Notes under the pieces: generated by a model
What the model saw: only the letters and a program-made list of their open reading frames with translations
What the model was told of the DNA's origin: nothing
Databases searched by the model: none
Assembly: GCF_900302445.1 (NCBI RefSeq)
Contig: NZ_ONZF01000009.1
Coordinates: 111,569-175,568, forward strand
From: Palleronia abyssalis
GTDB taxonomy: Bacteria > Pseudomonadota > Alphaproteobacteria > Rhodobacterales > Rhodobacteraceae
Reading direction: 5' to 3'
DNA length: 64,000 nucleotides
Made by a program: the position numbers and the translations under genes
Part shown: positions 37,445 through 47,055 of the stretch, one piece after another
Numbering within the stretch: position 1 is the first letter of the stretch
Layout of the letters: the number at the start of each line of letters is the position of its first letter

Positions 37445-38718
37445 CGGGCCAGTCCTATACCCTGACGATCTCCCCCAGCGCCGTTCTTCTGGGCGCCGGC
37501 TTGATGGCTCTGCATTTTACGGTCCTGTTCGGTTCCATGGCAGCGGTCCTGTTCCTGCTGACATGCTTGAGCCTGGTATTCTCCCGGCCCGGAGCCGTCC
37601 TGCCAGAGGTGCGAGCATCTCTCTTTCTATGGGCGCTGGTCGCTTGGTGCTGCCTGTCTTTCCTGTGGTCGATGACGCCGCCGGCGTCCTTGCGATACGG
37701 GATCCAGCTCGGTCTGACCTTTGCAATAGCGATTGCAGCGGCTTACCGTCTGTCGATGACATCCCTCCTCCGGGTCGTCGTCGTAACGGGTCTGCTGGTG
37801 GGGCTGGCCTGTCTGGCGTTGGAGCGCTCGAGTGCCGGCGGAGCCTCCGTGGGCATATTCGGCTCGAAGAATGCGCTGGCCCAGTTCTCCACCCTCAACA
37901 TTCTCGTGGGCCTGGCCATAATCCTCGATCACCGGTTCGATCCGCCGTGGCGCTTTTTGGGAACGCTCGCACTGGCCATGGGTCTGTTGCTTCTAGTGAG
38001 AGCCGAGTCGGTGGGGGCCTTGATTGCAACCGCCATGGCCTGTTTCAGTGTGCTCGTCATTGCAAGGCTCCATCGCTTTCCACCGATCTACCGGATCGTC
38101 ATGGGGGTCTTCACCGGGCTCCTCGTCATGCTGACGATCGTGATCATCCTCGGTAATTTCGAGGCTTTTTCCCGGTTCATTCTCGATCTCACGGGCAAGG
38201 ACGTGACATTGACGGGGCGGACGGTCTTGTGGGAGATCGCATTTGCCGAAATCGCCCAGTATCCGTTATTGGGACAAGGATACCAGGGATTCTGGGTCCC
38301 CGGGAACCCGATTGCGGAAGATATCTGGCGTGAATTCGGGATCGCATCGAAACAGGGCTTCCATTTCCACCATACGCTTATCTCGAACGCGGTGGAAATA
38401 GGTCTGGTAGGTGTCGCACTCCAGGCTATCCTGTTCTATTATGCCTTTTTCGTAATATTACGGTGGGCGATTGTCAGCCCAAGCGCAGAGACACTTTTCT
38501 TCGCCGGGTTCATGGTTCGGCAGTTCATCCTCATGAACAGCGAGGTGGTCTTCTTTTCCCAGTTCAACGTGGTGACGATCCTGACCGTCATGGCTGTAGT
38601 ATATGCGCAGCGACATTCCCGGGAGATCGGCACGCAAACAGCCCTGTTGCCGGGAAATCGTCCGGCCCTGCCTGAAAAAGCGCGACGAGGCACTTATACC
38701 CGGGCTCCCGCATTCTGA
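37441..38718 (+). CDS. Wzy/O-antigen-ligase-type polymerase (ExoQ-like)
   Basis: A 425-residue membrane protein with about ten to twelve helices. The Wzy_C domain is marked by KDVTLTGRTVLWEIAFAEIA and YPLLGQGYQGFW near residues 258-285, typical of ExoQ/WaaL. It polymerises lipid-linked repeat units in the periplasm or transfers them. Translation starts at the GTG overlapping the GH16 stop. A TTG-started glycosyltransferase begins 13 nt after its stop. Confidence 0.9.
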   Translation: MTGQSYTLTISPSAVLLGAGLMALHFTVLFGSMAAVLFLLTCLSLVFSRPGAVLPEVRASLFLWALVAWCCLSFLWSMTPPASLRYGIQLGLTFAIAIAAAYRLSMTSLLRVVVVTGLLVGLACLALERSSAGGASVGIFGSKNALAQFSTLNILVGLAIILDHRFDPPWRFLGTLALAMGLLLLVRAESVGALIATAMACFSVLVIARLHRFPPIYRIVMGVFTGLLVMLTIVIILGNFEAFSRFILDLTGKDVTLTGRTVLWEIAFAEIAQYPLLGQGYQGFWVPGNPIAEDIWREFGIASKQGFHFHHTLISNAVEIGLVGVALQAILFYYAFFVILRWAIVSPSAETLFFAGFMVRQFILMNSEVVFFSQFNVVTILTVMAVVYAQRHSREIGTQTALLPGNRPALPEKARRGTYTRAPAF

Positions 38719-38731
38719 TGGACGATCTTTC

Positions 38732-39901
38732 TTGAAAATACTCTATCTCGCCCATGATCTCGACGATGCTGCGATCTGGCGCCGCGTCACGATGCTGGAA
38801 GCTGGGGGGGCTGACGTGGCTGTCGCAGGTTTCCGCAGGGCAACGGGCGCTCTTCCACGCGACGCGTTGGTACTTGGGCGGACACGAAATGGACAGATGG
38901 TCGCCCGCGCCCTGTCTGTTGCGCGTCTGCTTCCGTTGATCAGAGGGAAACTGCGCGCCCAGGAATTGGATTGCGTGGATCTCGTGGTGGCCCGGAACCT
39001 GGAGATGTTGCTCGTCGGACGCGCAGCAGTTCGAGGCCCCTCCCCCCGCCCTGCCCTTGCCTACGAACTTCTCGACATTCATCGCATGATGTTGGGACCG
39101 GGACGGGTGGCAAGAAGCTTGCGCGCCCTCGAAGCAAGGTTGTTAGGCAGCTGTGCAGCGCTTCTGATCTCGTCACCCGGGTTCTTGAAGAACTACCTTG
39201 CACCGTACGGGCAGCCATCGCCTCAGTTGATGATCCTCGAAAACAAGGTCGTCACGCTGACGGGCGTACCTTCACGGCCCGCCCGCCTTCTTCCAAAGGA
39301 GCCTGGACGCATAACCATTGGGTGGTTCGGCATTCTTCGATGTCGCTGGTCGCTTGAAACACTTGACGCCATGACCCGGGCCACCCCGGGACGGTACCGC
39401 ATTGTGCTGCGCGGCAAGCCCGCCCTCGACGTCCTTCCGGATTTTCACGACCGGGTCTCCCAAAACCCCGATCTCGAGTTCCACGGCCCTTATTGCTGGC
39501 CGGACGATCTTCCTGAAATCTACGGAAGTTGCGATCTTGCCTGGCTGATCGACAGGTTCGATGCCGGTAGCAATTCCGACTGGCTGTTGCCGAACCGGCT
39601 TTACGAAGGCGGGTTGTTCAACGCCGTTCCGATTGCACTCGCGCAAGTCGAGGTGGGACGAAAACTTGCGGCGCTCAACTGCGGTATTCTCGTTCCCAAT
39701 CCCGGCCAAGACGCTGTTATCGACCGCCTCGGGGCTCTGGATGCGGAAAGCATCCTAGCAGAACGCAGCAAGATGGCGGCCTTGCCAGCTGCGCTATGGT
39801 GTGCCGGAAAAGAGGATTGCACTTCCTTGGTCGAGGCATTCCGAACGATTTCAAGACGCCCAAAGCCTTCCCCCGCCGCAACCGGACGAGGGTATATATG
39901 A
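38732..39901 (+). CDS. glycosyltransferase (GT-B, family 4-like)
   Basis: A 389-residue protein. It starts KILYLAHDLDDAAIWRRVTM; the middle has SSPGFLKNYLAPYG; the C-terminal domain has ITIGWFGILRCRWSLETLDA, HGPYCWPDDLPEIYGSCDLA and LPNRLYEGGLFNAVPIALAQ with the acidic residue expected for sugar-nucleotide binding. No ATG fits; the frame is open into the upstream gene, and TTG at 38732 gives the right N-terminus. Its stop overlaps the next ATG (ATGA). Confidence 0.82.
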   Translation: MKILYLAHDLDDAAIWRRVTMLEAGGADVAVAGFRRATGALPRDALVLGRTRNGQMVARALSVARLLPLIRGKLRAQELDCVDLVVARNLEMLLVGRAAVRGPSPRPALAYELLDIHRMMLGPGRVARSLRALEARLLGSCAALLISSPGFLKNYLAPYGQPSPQLMILENKVVTLTGVPSRPARLLPKEPGRITIGWFGILRCRWSLETLDAMTRATPGRYRIVLRGKPALDVLPDFHDRVSQNPDLEFHGPYCWPDDLPEIYGSCDLAWLIDRFDAGSNSDWLLPNRLYEGGLFNAVPIALAQVEVGRKLAALNCGILVPNPGQDAVIDRLGALDAESILAERSKMAALPAALWCAGKEDCTSLVEAFRTISRRPKPSPAATGRGYI

Positions 39902-40866
39902 GCGTGCTAATTGCCATTCCGACCCTCGACGAGGAACGGGATATCGGGGCGGTTATCGAGACGTTGGTCCCGTTTGCCGAACGCTGCAGCGCCCTTGTCG
40001 TGGTCGCGGATGGCGGCTCCTCCGATGGGACATGTGCCATTGTGCGGACGCTTGCGGCAAGACATTCTTGGCTTGCATTGATCGACAATCCAGGGCGCTT
40101 TCAAAGTGCCGCAGTCAACAGAGTGGTAGAACAGTTCGGTGACAGCCGGACTTGGTTGATCCGCATGGATGCCCATTCGAACTATCCTCCGGACTTCTGC
40201 GACATTCTTCTCGCCGAAGCGGATGCAACGGGGGCGGACAGCGTCGTGGTGCGGATGAACGCAGTCGGTCACACCCCCATGCAAAGGCTGGTGGCCGCCG
40301 CACAGAATTCCCGGTTCGGGAACGGCGGTTCGGCGCACCGCAACCGAGGTCATGGCGCGTGGGTCGACCATGGACATCACGCCCTCATCCGCATCACGGC
40401 ATTTCAGGAGGTTGGTGGATATGACCCCTCCTTTACCCACAATGAGGATGCCGAACTCGATCACCGTCTGATACGCGCTGGATGCAAAATCTGGCTCACG
40501 GCACGTAGTTCGATCGACTACTACCCTCGGGCCTCCATCCCGGCATTGGTACGGCAATACTTCAAGTTCGGCCATGGCCGGGCCCGGAACCTCTCCAAAC
40601 ACGAAATGAAGCCGGCAACACGTCAAAAAATAGTGGCTGCCTTGGCCCCGGCCGTTCTTTGCAGCTTCCTGGCGCCTATCCACTGGATTTTTGCACTTCC
40701 AGCAGCATTGTGGGGGATGGGGTGCGTCGCGGCAGGGATCATGATTGCTCTTGACACCCGTGACCCGCGCAATTTTTGGTCAGGGCCGATTGCAGGCCTC
40801 ATGCATCTGGCATGGTCGCTCGGGTTTTGGGTGCAACGGCTGTCACCTTCGGCGAAAGCAGTCTAA
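39898..40866 (+). CDS. ExoA-like glycosyltransferase family 2 with C-terminal membrane helices
   Basis: A 322-residue GT-A enzyme. Seen: VLIAIPTLDEERDIGAVIET, VVADGGSSDGTCAIV, FTHNEDAELDHRLIRAG and the QYFKFGHGRARN motif of the ExoA family, which adds a beta-1,3-linked glucose in succinoglycan synthesis. Two C-terminal hydrophobic stretches (ALAPAVLCSFLAPIHWIFAL and WGMGCVAAGIMIAL) anchor it. It is the last gene of a tightly overlapping four-gene run starting with the GH16 enzyme. The acceptor is unknown. Confidence 0.88.
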   Translation: MSVLIAIPTLDEERDIGAVIETLVPFAERCSALVVVADGGSSDGTCAIVRTLAARHSWLALIDNPGRFQSAAVNRVVEQFGDSRTWLIRMDAHSNYPPDFCDILLAEADATGADSVVVRMNAVGHTPMQRLVAAAQNSRFGNGGSAHRNRGHGAWVDHGHHALIRITAFQEVGGYDPSFTHNEDAELDHRLIRAGCKIWLTARSSIDYYPRASIPALVRQYFKFGHGRARNLSKHEMKPATRQKIVAALAPAVLCSFLAPIHWIFALPAALWGMGCVAAGIMIALDTRDPRNFWSGPIAGLMHLAWSLGFWVQRLSPSAKAV

Positions 40867-41505
40867 CAGGAAGCCGAGATCGGCGCAGCCTAAATCGCGC
40901 AGTGACAATATCTTCTACCACGAGTTCCCAAGGGCCGGACGCCCTCACCAAAACGATTTGCCGTCGAGATCAACAGAAGGTGGGCCTGCTACTGACATGC
41001 GCAGAACGCCAAATACCAAAAACATCCGCATTCCGCGGCGCGCTCTTTCGGAACCCGCCTTGATCGGTGAGCGGTCCTTGGCGCAACCTGGCTCCGGCAC
41101 GGGTGCCGATGAAGCATTTTTTGGCCCCCCAAAGTACGGCCGAAGGGGCCGCGCGGGAACTCATGGCCGCAGCGCAGCACGGCGCATGATGTTGAGGGGG
41201 GCGAAGAGACGCTCTGGAAGTCGTCGGACCAACCCGCTAGGGGAGCCGCGCCCGGGCCGAAATGCATTGCGATGCCCGGTGTGCCGCGTCTCGGCGTCGA
41301 ACGCTCTTGGCGCCCTGTTCTTCGTATTATTGAATAGTATGACCTTGATCCGGATTTCCCTGCATACCGAAATTTCCTCGGCTTCTTGCATGAGCCGGGC
41401 TCGCTATACCGAAAATGCAACTTCCAGGGAGGTGAGTTCGGCGACGTGAAGAAACTCGGCTTTCATTTCAGCGACGGTCCTTCCGAGTTGAGGGAAACAC
41501 GCAAC
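40867..41505. other. intergenic region upstream of exoP
   Basis: About 640 bp with no supported gene. Several open frames exist, none with a domain. The last ~200 bp (AT-richer, around 41330-41400) probably holds the exoP promoter. I could not identify an IS in it. Confidence 0.4.
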
Positions 41506-43839
41506 ATGCAGACGGCAACTGTCGATCTTTCCAGGCTGCTCGCCGCTCTCAGGAGGCGGAAGTTCGCGATCGTGCTCGCCTTGGTGGCATGGGTCATTCT
41601 CGGACTTGTCTACGTGGTTACCACGCCAAAATATTATGACGCTTCCGCAATGGTCTTGCTCGACCGCAATATCGACCGTGCCATTCAGCAAGTCTCCCCC
41701 TTCGCGGATCTGGCAACGGGCGATGCCGCAATGGAAAGTGCCCGGCTCGTCATTACTTCGGACCCGGTCGCAAGGCGCGTGGCAGAGCGTCTCGAACTAT
41801 ATGACGATCCCGCGTTCATCGCCCCGCCATCCTCCCTGCTGGGAAAAGTCATTTCTTACGTGCGCGGGACCGTAAGGCGGCCCATCGAGCTGATGACGGA
41901 GTACTTCTCCGCGGTGGATGACCCGGATGCCGGGCTTTCCCAAACACCCTCCGAAGATCAGGTCCAGACCCAGGAGCAAGCCCGCATCACCATGATCACA
42001 ACGGTTCTGCAGCAGAATGTGAATGTGTACCGCGTCGGTCAAAGCTCCGCCTTCGGCATATCCTATCGGTCTCACGACCCTGTCCTTGCCGCAAACATCG
42101 TGAATGCGTTTGCCTCTGTCTACGTGTCCGATGTCCTGGACGCCAACTTCGATGCCACGGAGCGTATGACCGAGTGGATGCAGGGTCGCTTAACGGAGCT
42201 GGAAACGGACGCCCGGGAGGCCGCTCGTGCGGCAGAAGAGTTCCGGGCGGAGAATGGACTGGTGACGAACCGGAATGCCTCCATTTCCCAGGATGCGGTG
42301 GCGACAATCAATTCTGAGCTCTCGACAGCGATTTCCGAGGCCGCCCGCGCCCGCGCAAGGGTCAGTGCCATGCAGGCTGTTGTCGACCGCGGGCAGGATG
42401 TCTTGCTCAGCGGGGCTCCGTCCGGCCTGCCTTCGACCGAAGATGAAGAATTCGAAACACGCCGTATTGCCTTGGCCAACGCGATCGCTTCCTTTGAACG
42501 AATTCGCACTCGCTTTGGTGAAGACAGCCCGCAATTTGCCCCCAGTGAACGCCTCGTGGAACAGGCGGCCGACCGGCTTTATGCCTCCATACAACGCCTT
42601 CTTGAACAAGCCCGCGGGGAGGAAGCCCTCGCAGAAGCGCGCGTTTCCGCTCTTCGAGAGAGCCTGCAGGATGCCGTAAGCGAGGATGTCGATCTCGGTC
42701 CGGCGCAGGTTCAACTTCGAACACTCGAGGATCGGGCCGAAACTCTCTCGACCCTGTATCAGACCTTCCTGGCCCAGTTTCAGGAGGTCGATCAGCAAGG
42801 AAGCTTTCCGATTTCCAACGTACGCCTCCTGAGGGAGGCGCAAATTCCTCGATCCGCTTCCGGACCAAGTACAAGCAAAACCCTTGTTCTCTGTCTCGTC
42901 CTAGGCGCGATGACCGGCCTGGCCATAACGACAATAGCCGAGTGGCGCGACCGTTTCCTGCGAACTTCCGATCAGGTGAATGCCGAACTCGGTGTCCCGT
43001 TCCTGGGATATCTGCCCCGGGTCAATCTGCCCAATCTACCCAAGACTGACCAGAGCACCTCGTCCAAGAATACCACCGTCTCGTTTGCCGTCGGAAACTT
43101 GTCGCCGATCTATGCGCCATTCCATATGAGATCGCAGTATGCGGAAGCTCTGCGAACGATCCGCCTCTCGAGCCAGCTTAGCCTGACGTCGGGGCAATCT
43201 TGTGTCTTGGGAATCACCTCCGCGCAGCCAGAAGAGGGTAAAACACTGACCTCCCTCAATCTGGCAGCTGTTATTGCCGAAACGGGATCGTCAGTCATTC
43301 TGATTGATGCCGACCCCCACCGTACCGGACTCACAAAACTTGCAAGACTTGCCACAGGCATGGGACTACGCAGCCCGAAAGGGCTACTCGATGTGCTCAC
43401 CCGAAATATTAGATGGGATGAAGTTTGCCGCGATATCGACAGAACGCGCGTCGATTTCATCCCCTGTGTGGTGCCTGATGAATTCTCGCATGCCAGCGAA
43501 ATACTGGGCAGCGCCGCATTCAAGGCGCTTCTCGATGACCTACGCCACGAATACGACTATATTCTTCTAGACCTAGCACCCATGGGGCCAGTTACTGATG
43601 TACGGGGCATCCTTGGCGAACTTGACCAACTCGTCATGATCGCCGAATGGGGCAAGACAAGTAAGAATCTCGTAAGCGGCCTGATACGCTCAACCCCAGG
43701 GCTCGAAGAAAAGCTTCTGGGCATTGCCCTGAACAAGGTCGATCTCAGACGGCTTAGCGCATATGCCAGCGAAACCGACAGCGCGAGATATATGGCCGAC
43801 TACGACTCCTATCTCAGTGGCACCAATCCAACAGCTTGA
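41506..43839 (+). CDS. exoP: ExoP/Wzc-like polysaccharide co-polymerase with tyrosine-kinase domain
   Basis: A 777-residue inner-membrane protein that controls chain length and export. The Wzz domain lies between TM1 (about 20-38, FAIVLALVAWVILGLVYVV) and TM2 (about 459-478, LVLCLVLGAMTGLAITTIA), with long periplasmic coiled coils. The cytoplasmic BY-kinase domain has Walker A SAQPEEGKTLTS near 571, Walker A' VILIDADPHR and Walker B ILLDLAPMG. A tyrosine cluster (YASETDSARYMADYDSYLSG) ends the protein, the usual autophosphorylation tail. The ATG at 41506 is used; the frame opens at 41386. It overlaps the next frame. Confidence 0.94.
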   Translation: MQTATVDLSRLLAALRRRKFAIVLALVAWVILGLVYVVTTPKYYDASAMVLLDRNIDRAIQQVSPFADLATGDAAMESARLVITSDPVARRVAERLELYDDPAFIAPPSSLLGKVISYVRGTVRRPIELMTEYFSAVDDPDAGLSQTPSEDQVQTQEQARITMITTVLQQNVNVYRVGQSSAFGISYRSHDPVLAANIVNAFASVYVSDVLDANFDATERMTEWMQGRLTELETDAREAARAAEEFRAENGLVTNRNASISQDAVATINSELSTAISEAARARARVSAMQAVVDRGQDVLLSGAPSGLPSTEDEEFETRRIALANAIASFERIRTRFGEDSPQFAPSERLVEQAADRLYASIQRLLEQARGEEALAEARVSALRESLQDAVSEDVDLGPAQVQLRTLEDRAETLSTLYQTFLAQFQEVDQQGSFPISNVRLLREAQIPRSASGPSTSKTLVLCLVLGAMTGLAITTIAEWRDRFLRTSDQVNAELGVPFLGYLPRVNLPNLPKTDQSTSSKNTTVSFAVGNLSPIYAPFHMRSQYAEALRTIRLSSQLSLTSGQSCVLGITSAQPEEGKTLTSLNLAAVIAETGSSVILIDADPHRTGLTKLARLATGMGLRSPKGLLDVLTRNIRWDEVCRDIDRTRVDFIPCVVPDEFSHASEILGSAAFKALLDDLRHEYDYILLDLAPMGPVTDVRGILGELDQLVMIAEWGKTSKNLVSGLIRSTPGLEEKLLGIALNKVDLRRLSAYASETDSARYMADYDSYLSGTNPTA

Positions 43840-43937
43840 CAACAATTCTCCCAAGAACGTCACGATTCAACTTTAGGTTGATTGAGCTTTTGCTCAAGGT
43901 GTCAATTGGCTATAGAAGAGTGGGGGAAGCGGAAGTC

Positions 43938-44189
43938 ATGCGTTTAGGAAACTATCTTCGGATCCTGGGGCTCGTTCTGATTGGACAGGCCGTTTTCATG
44001 GCCGGAGCGGGGTTCAGTCTTACCATGATACTGGTATGGTGTCTGGTGACATTGGTTATGTCCCAGATTGTCTACCTGGGTTTCATCGTGGGCATGGCGG
44101 TGTCGGAGAAGCGCAGAAGGCGTACCCTTCAAGCCGACCGTCGTTCCGATGAAATCGGATTGGACCACCATAGGGAAATGGATACCTGA
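43938..44189 (+). CDS. small two-helix membrane protein, SyrA/ExoX-like
   Basis: An 83-residue protein with two hydrophobic helices (RILGLVLIGQAVFMAGAGFS and ILVWCLVTLVMSQIVYLGFI) and a basic tail. Size, two-helix layout and the SQIVYLGFIVG block resemble the exopolysaccharide-production repressor family (SyrA/ExoX), which tunes ExoY activity. The frame opens at 43836, overlapping exoP; the ATG at 43938 has GGAAG upstream and fits the family length. Its place right after exoP supports the call. It is convergent with the lasso exporter. Confidence 0.55.
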   Translation: MRLGNYLRILGLVLIGQAVFMAGAGFSLTMILVWCLVTLVMSQIVYLGFIVGMAVSEKRRRRTLQADRRSDEIGLDHHREMDT

Positions 44190-44224
44190 GGTCGCCGGCA
44201 TGCGTGATATCCGCTTGATCGCCG

Positions 44225-46090
44225 TCAATCTGGAACCGTCGTATTCTCTTTCACCATCATATCGAAAAATGCCCCGCTGCGCCTGGTCAGGAGTTCCTCT
44301 CCCCCGCCGAATTCGACAACGCGTCCATGATCCAGAGCGTAAATCTCATCGGCGAAAGAGATCATGGATGGTCGGTGTGCGATGATGAGAACCGTCACTC
44401 CTGACGCCGCGAACCGGCAGACAGTCTGCGAAATACGTTCCTGGGTCCGCCAATCGAGCGCGCTGGTCGCCTCATCCAGGACAAGAAAGTCCGGAGACCT
44501 GAGGAACGCCCGGGCGAGTGCAATTCTCTGGCGTTGCCCGCCGGAGAGCTGAACGCCCCGATCTCCGATCAGTGTATCAAGTCCGTGGGGCAGAGCAGAC
44601 ACGAAATCGACAGCGTCTGCCTGCTCAAGCGCGTTCCATAGACTGCGATCATCCGAACCGAAGTTTGTCATGGCGATCAGATTGTCGCGCACCGAGCCAC
44701 CGGTCAGGAAACTATCCTGCGACACGTAAGCGATGCGCGCACGCCATCCATTGATCTCCTCCGGCAACAGCTTGCGCCCGTCAAACAGGAGATCACCTTG
44801 GCTTGGCCGGATCAGCCCCGTCACCAGATCTGCGATAGTACTTTTCCCCGAGCCGGAAGGTCCGATCAACGCGGTAATCCGACGGGCCCTGATCTGCATA
44901 GTGATGTCGTTCAACGCCGGCGTCTTAGAGCCTTCGTAGCCGTAGCTCACCCCGCGGAGCTTGATACCGTCCTTGAGGGGAGGGACATTCACTCCATTCC
45001 GGATCGAATCATCCCTGTCGGCTGTTAGGGATTGTTCCAGATTGTATATATAGCGCCATGCGGGAAGATCGATGAGAAGCTGTTGAACCTGGCCTTGCAG
45101 CCCAAGGAAGCGAGGGGCGATCCGTAAACCGATCACCAGAAGAACCGCGACCCGGGCAAAATCCAGTTCAAGCCATATAAAGGAGGCATATATGAAAAAT
45201 GCCGCTCCACCAGCCACCATCAGCTGGAAGATTCCCGATCCCATCGCCTCGTAGCGGACATACGTCCGCGCATCGGCCTTGTTTCGCACGAGGAGATCGG
45301 AAAACGTGAAATAATAGGCGTCCTCACTATTGGTTGCCCGAGCGCCTTTGAGGCCGCCGACAAAATCCGAGACTGTCCGGAATTGGCTGCTGCGGCTTTC
45401 CTGCAGGAGTTGGCCGAACAACGCAGCTCGCTTGCGGAACGGGCGCATGAAAACTGCAGCCAATATGCCGAACAATAACATACCTGCCGTCATTTGCGGT
45501 GAGGCCGCAAATCCCAACCCGACGTAAATACCGATCATCACCAAACTTTGTATGATGGAAAGAAGGCAGAATCCGCATAGCGAAATGCGCTCGATTTCTC
45601 CGGTCAATGCATGTTCGACCCGAGAAAGCGGCATTCTGGTGATGCGGTCCCACCGGGTGGAGCCAAGAGCCTTGAACAAGGACAGACGCCGCCGGTTCGA
45701 GAAATCGTAAAGAAGGTCGCTCAGAAAAACGGATTTGAAGCGGTTGAAAAGCGTTTGCATCACGACCAGACCAACAAAACAGATCAGGATCCCTGGTAGG
45801 GTCATCGTGAAATCCGGAAAGGAAAGACCTCCTACGTCCACTCCCAAGTTCACCTCGGCCGCGTCTTCAGGGGACTGTACCAGTCGCTGCAAGAGGGGAA
45901 GAAGCGCAAGAATGGAAATGCCTTCTGTCAAACCTCCAAGAACGAGGAACCCCAGGGCCAACCAGAACTTTCTGGACCCGGACGCGCGCAATTCGCGCAG
46001 GATCTGCAGAAGATCGGTTTTGAAGTGGACAGATCGGCTGGAGTTCGCATCCACATGCGAAGGTCCGGCCTGATCGGGACTGCCACTCAT
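44225..46090 (-). CDS. ABC exporter of the lasso-peptide cluster (D protein)
   Basis: A 621-residue fused permease-ATPase. The transmembrane domain has about six helices (LALGFLVLGGLTEGISILAL is the first). The ATPase has Walker A GPSGSGKST, FLTGGSVRDN, signature QLSGGQRQRIALARAF, Walker B FLVLDEATSALD and the switch His in IIAHRPS. No N-terminal peptidase domain is present, as expected for lasso exporters, where B2 removes the leader. Its ATG overlaps the kinase stop by 4 nt, so it is the last gene of the operon and probably exports the mature peptide and gives immunity. Confidence 0.88.
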   Translation of the reverse strand: MSGSPDQAGPSHVDANSSRSVHFKTDLLQILRELRASGSRKFWLALGFLVLGGLTEGISILALLPLLQRLVQSPEDAAEVNLGVDVGGLSFPDFTMTLPGILICFVGLVVMQTLFNRFKSVFLSDLLYDFSNRRRLSLFKALGSTRWDRITRMPLSRVEHALTGEIERISLCGFCLLSIIQSLVMIGIYVGLGFAASPQMTAGMLLFGILAAVFMRPFRKRAALFGQLLQESRSSQFRTVSDFVGGLKGARATNSEDAYYFTFSDLLVRNKADARTYVRYEAMGSGIFQLMVAGGAAFFIYASFIWLELDFARVAVLLVIGLRIAPRFLGLQGQVQQLLIDLPAWRYIYNLEQSLTADRDDSIRNGVNVPPLKDGIKLRGVSYGYEGSKTPALNDITMQIRARRITALIGPSGSGKSTIADLVTGLIRPSQGDLLFDGRKLLPEEINGWRARIAYVSQDSFLTGGSVRDNLIAMTNFGSDDRSLWNALEQADAVDFVSALPHGLDTLIGDRGVQLSGGQRQRIALARAFLRSPDFLVLDEATSALDWRTQERISQTVCRFAASGVTVLIIAHRPSMISFADEIYALDHGRVVEFGGGEELLTRRSGAFFDMMVKENTTVPD

Positions 46091-47055
46091 TCGCAGCCCC
46101 CGAGATCATCGAAGAGATCCCCGCGAAGCACATTCAGCAGATCCTGCAAGTGCTCCATGCCATCCGGCACAACGAGACGCCGAAGGGAGGTCGCGGTCGT
46201 CAGGCTGACCGCAGATCGAAAATGGCGGGCGGCCGCAGGGCCTTTCAACAATTTCTCACCAAAACGGGCGGCATAGGCAAATTTCAGAAGTTCAGGAAGC
46301 GCGCGATCGACATCAACCGGTTCGATCCGGGGGATCGTGATAGGCCCGCGTTCCAAGACGTAGAGCCGGCGCACCGGAACGGCCGCCGATAACAGGGTAT
46401 CGGAAACCATGACCCGGGCCTTGTCGATCGCCGGATGGGGTTGGGGGCGCACCACCCAATCATCGCGCGTTGCCCGCGGCGGAAGATTGTGAGGAGAAAG
46501 CTTGAGTTGCGCAAATCCGGGTTGAGTGACAGCCGTGACCGGATCGATCGCCACCAGGTCGTCGGCAACGATTCGCGCCCCCTGATCCAGGAGCGCGGCG
46601 CCTGTGGTCGACTTTCCCACACCCTTATCTGCGAGAAAGGCGACCGCCACCCCGTCGATTTCTACCGCACTTGCGTGAAGCACAAAAAAGCCGCGGCGCC
46701 GAAGAACTTCCGACAGGACCGGACCCAAAAGGGGAAAGGCAGCCATGTCGTCAGACACCCCGTCCGCAACCTCGATGCGGATCGAATGCCCCTGGGCATC
46801 GACATGAAACCCGCCCACGGTGCCCCACCAGAAAAACGACCCTTCTTCCGTGAATTCCGACCAGACCGGCAGTGCCCGGATTTCCGGCGGCAGACAGAGA
46901 AGATCACGCCGAATATCAAGGACAGCCCCGGCCACTCTCGATCCGTGGCAGGCCGCCAACTCCGGTAGAGCCATTTCGGAGATCACGTCAAAGCCATAGC
47001 AGTGATAGCGAAATTCAGACCCGCCACCGTTTGACGGATCGATCATTCCAGACAT
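46087..47055 (-). CDS. HPr-kinase-like lasso precursor kinase
   Basis: A 322-residue HprK-fold kinase. It has VLHASAVEIDGVAVAFLADK (catalytic His about 127), Walker A GVGKSTTG (about 145-152) and ARIVADDLVAIDP with the acidic residues used for metal and catalysis. Related enzymes from Firmicutes lasso clusters (PadeK, ThcoK) phosphorylate the C-terminal Ser of the precursor; the precursor here ends in Ser. It overlaps the cyclase by 13 nt and the exporter by 4 nt. The bifunctional HPr kinase/phosphorylase of PTS control is unlikely: the N-terminal domain differs and no HPr gene is near. Confidence 0.85.
   Translation of the reverse strand: MSGMIDPSNGGGSEFRYHCYGFDVISEMALPELAACHGSRVAGAVLDIRRDLLCLPPEIRALPVWSEFTEEGSFFWWGTVGGFHVDAQGHSIRIEVADGVSDDMAAFPLLGPVLSEVLRRRGFFVLHASAVEIDGVAVAFLADKGVGKSTTGAALLDQGARIVADDLVAIDPVTAVTQPGFAQLKLSPHNLPPRATRDDWVVRPQPHPAIDKARVMVSDTLLSAAVPVRRLYVLERGPITIPRIEPVDVDRALPELLKFAYAARFGEKLLKGPAAARHFRSAVSLTTATSLRRLVVPDGMEHLQDLLNVLRGDLFDDLGGCE

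Noticed and set aside
46087..47055. HprK as part of PTS carbon control
   Set aside because: Position and overlaps tie it to lasso genes; no HPr or EIIA gene is present and the N-terminal domain differs.
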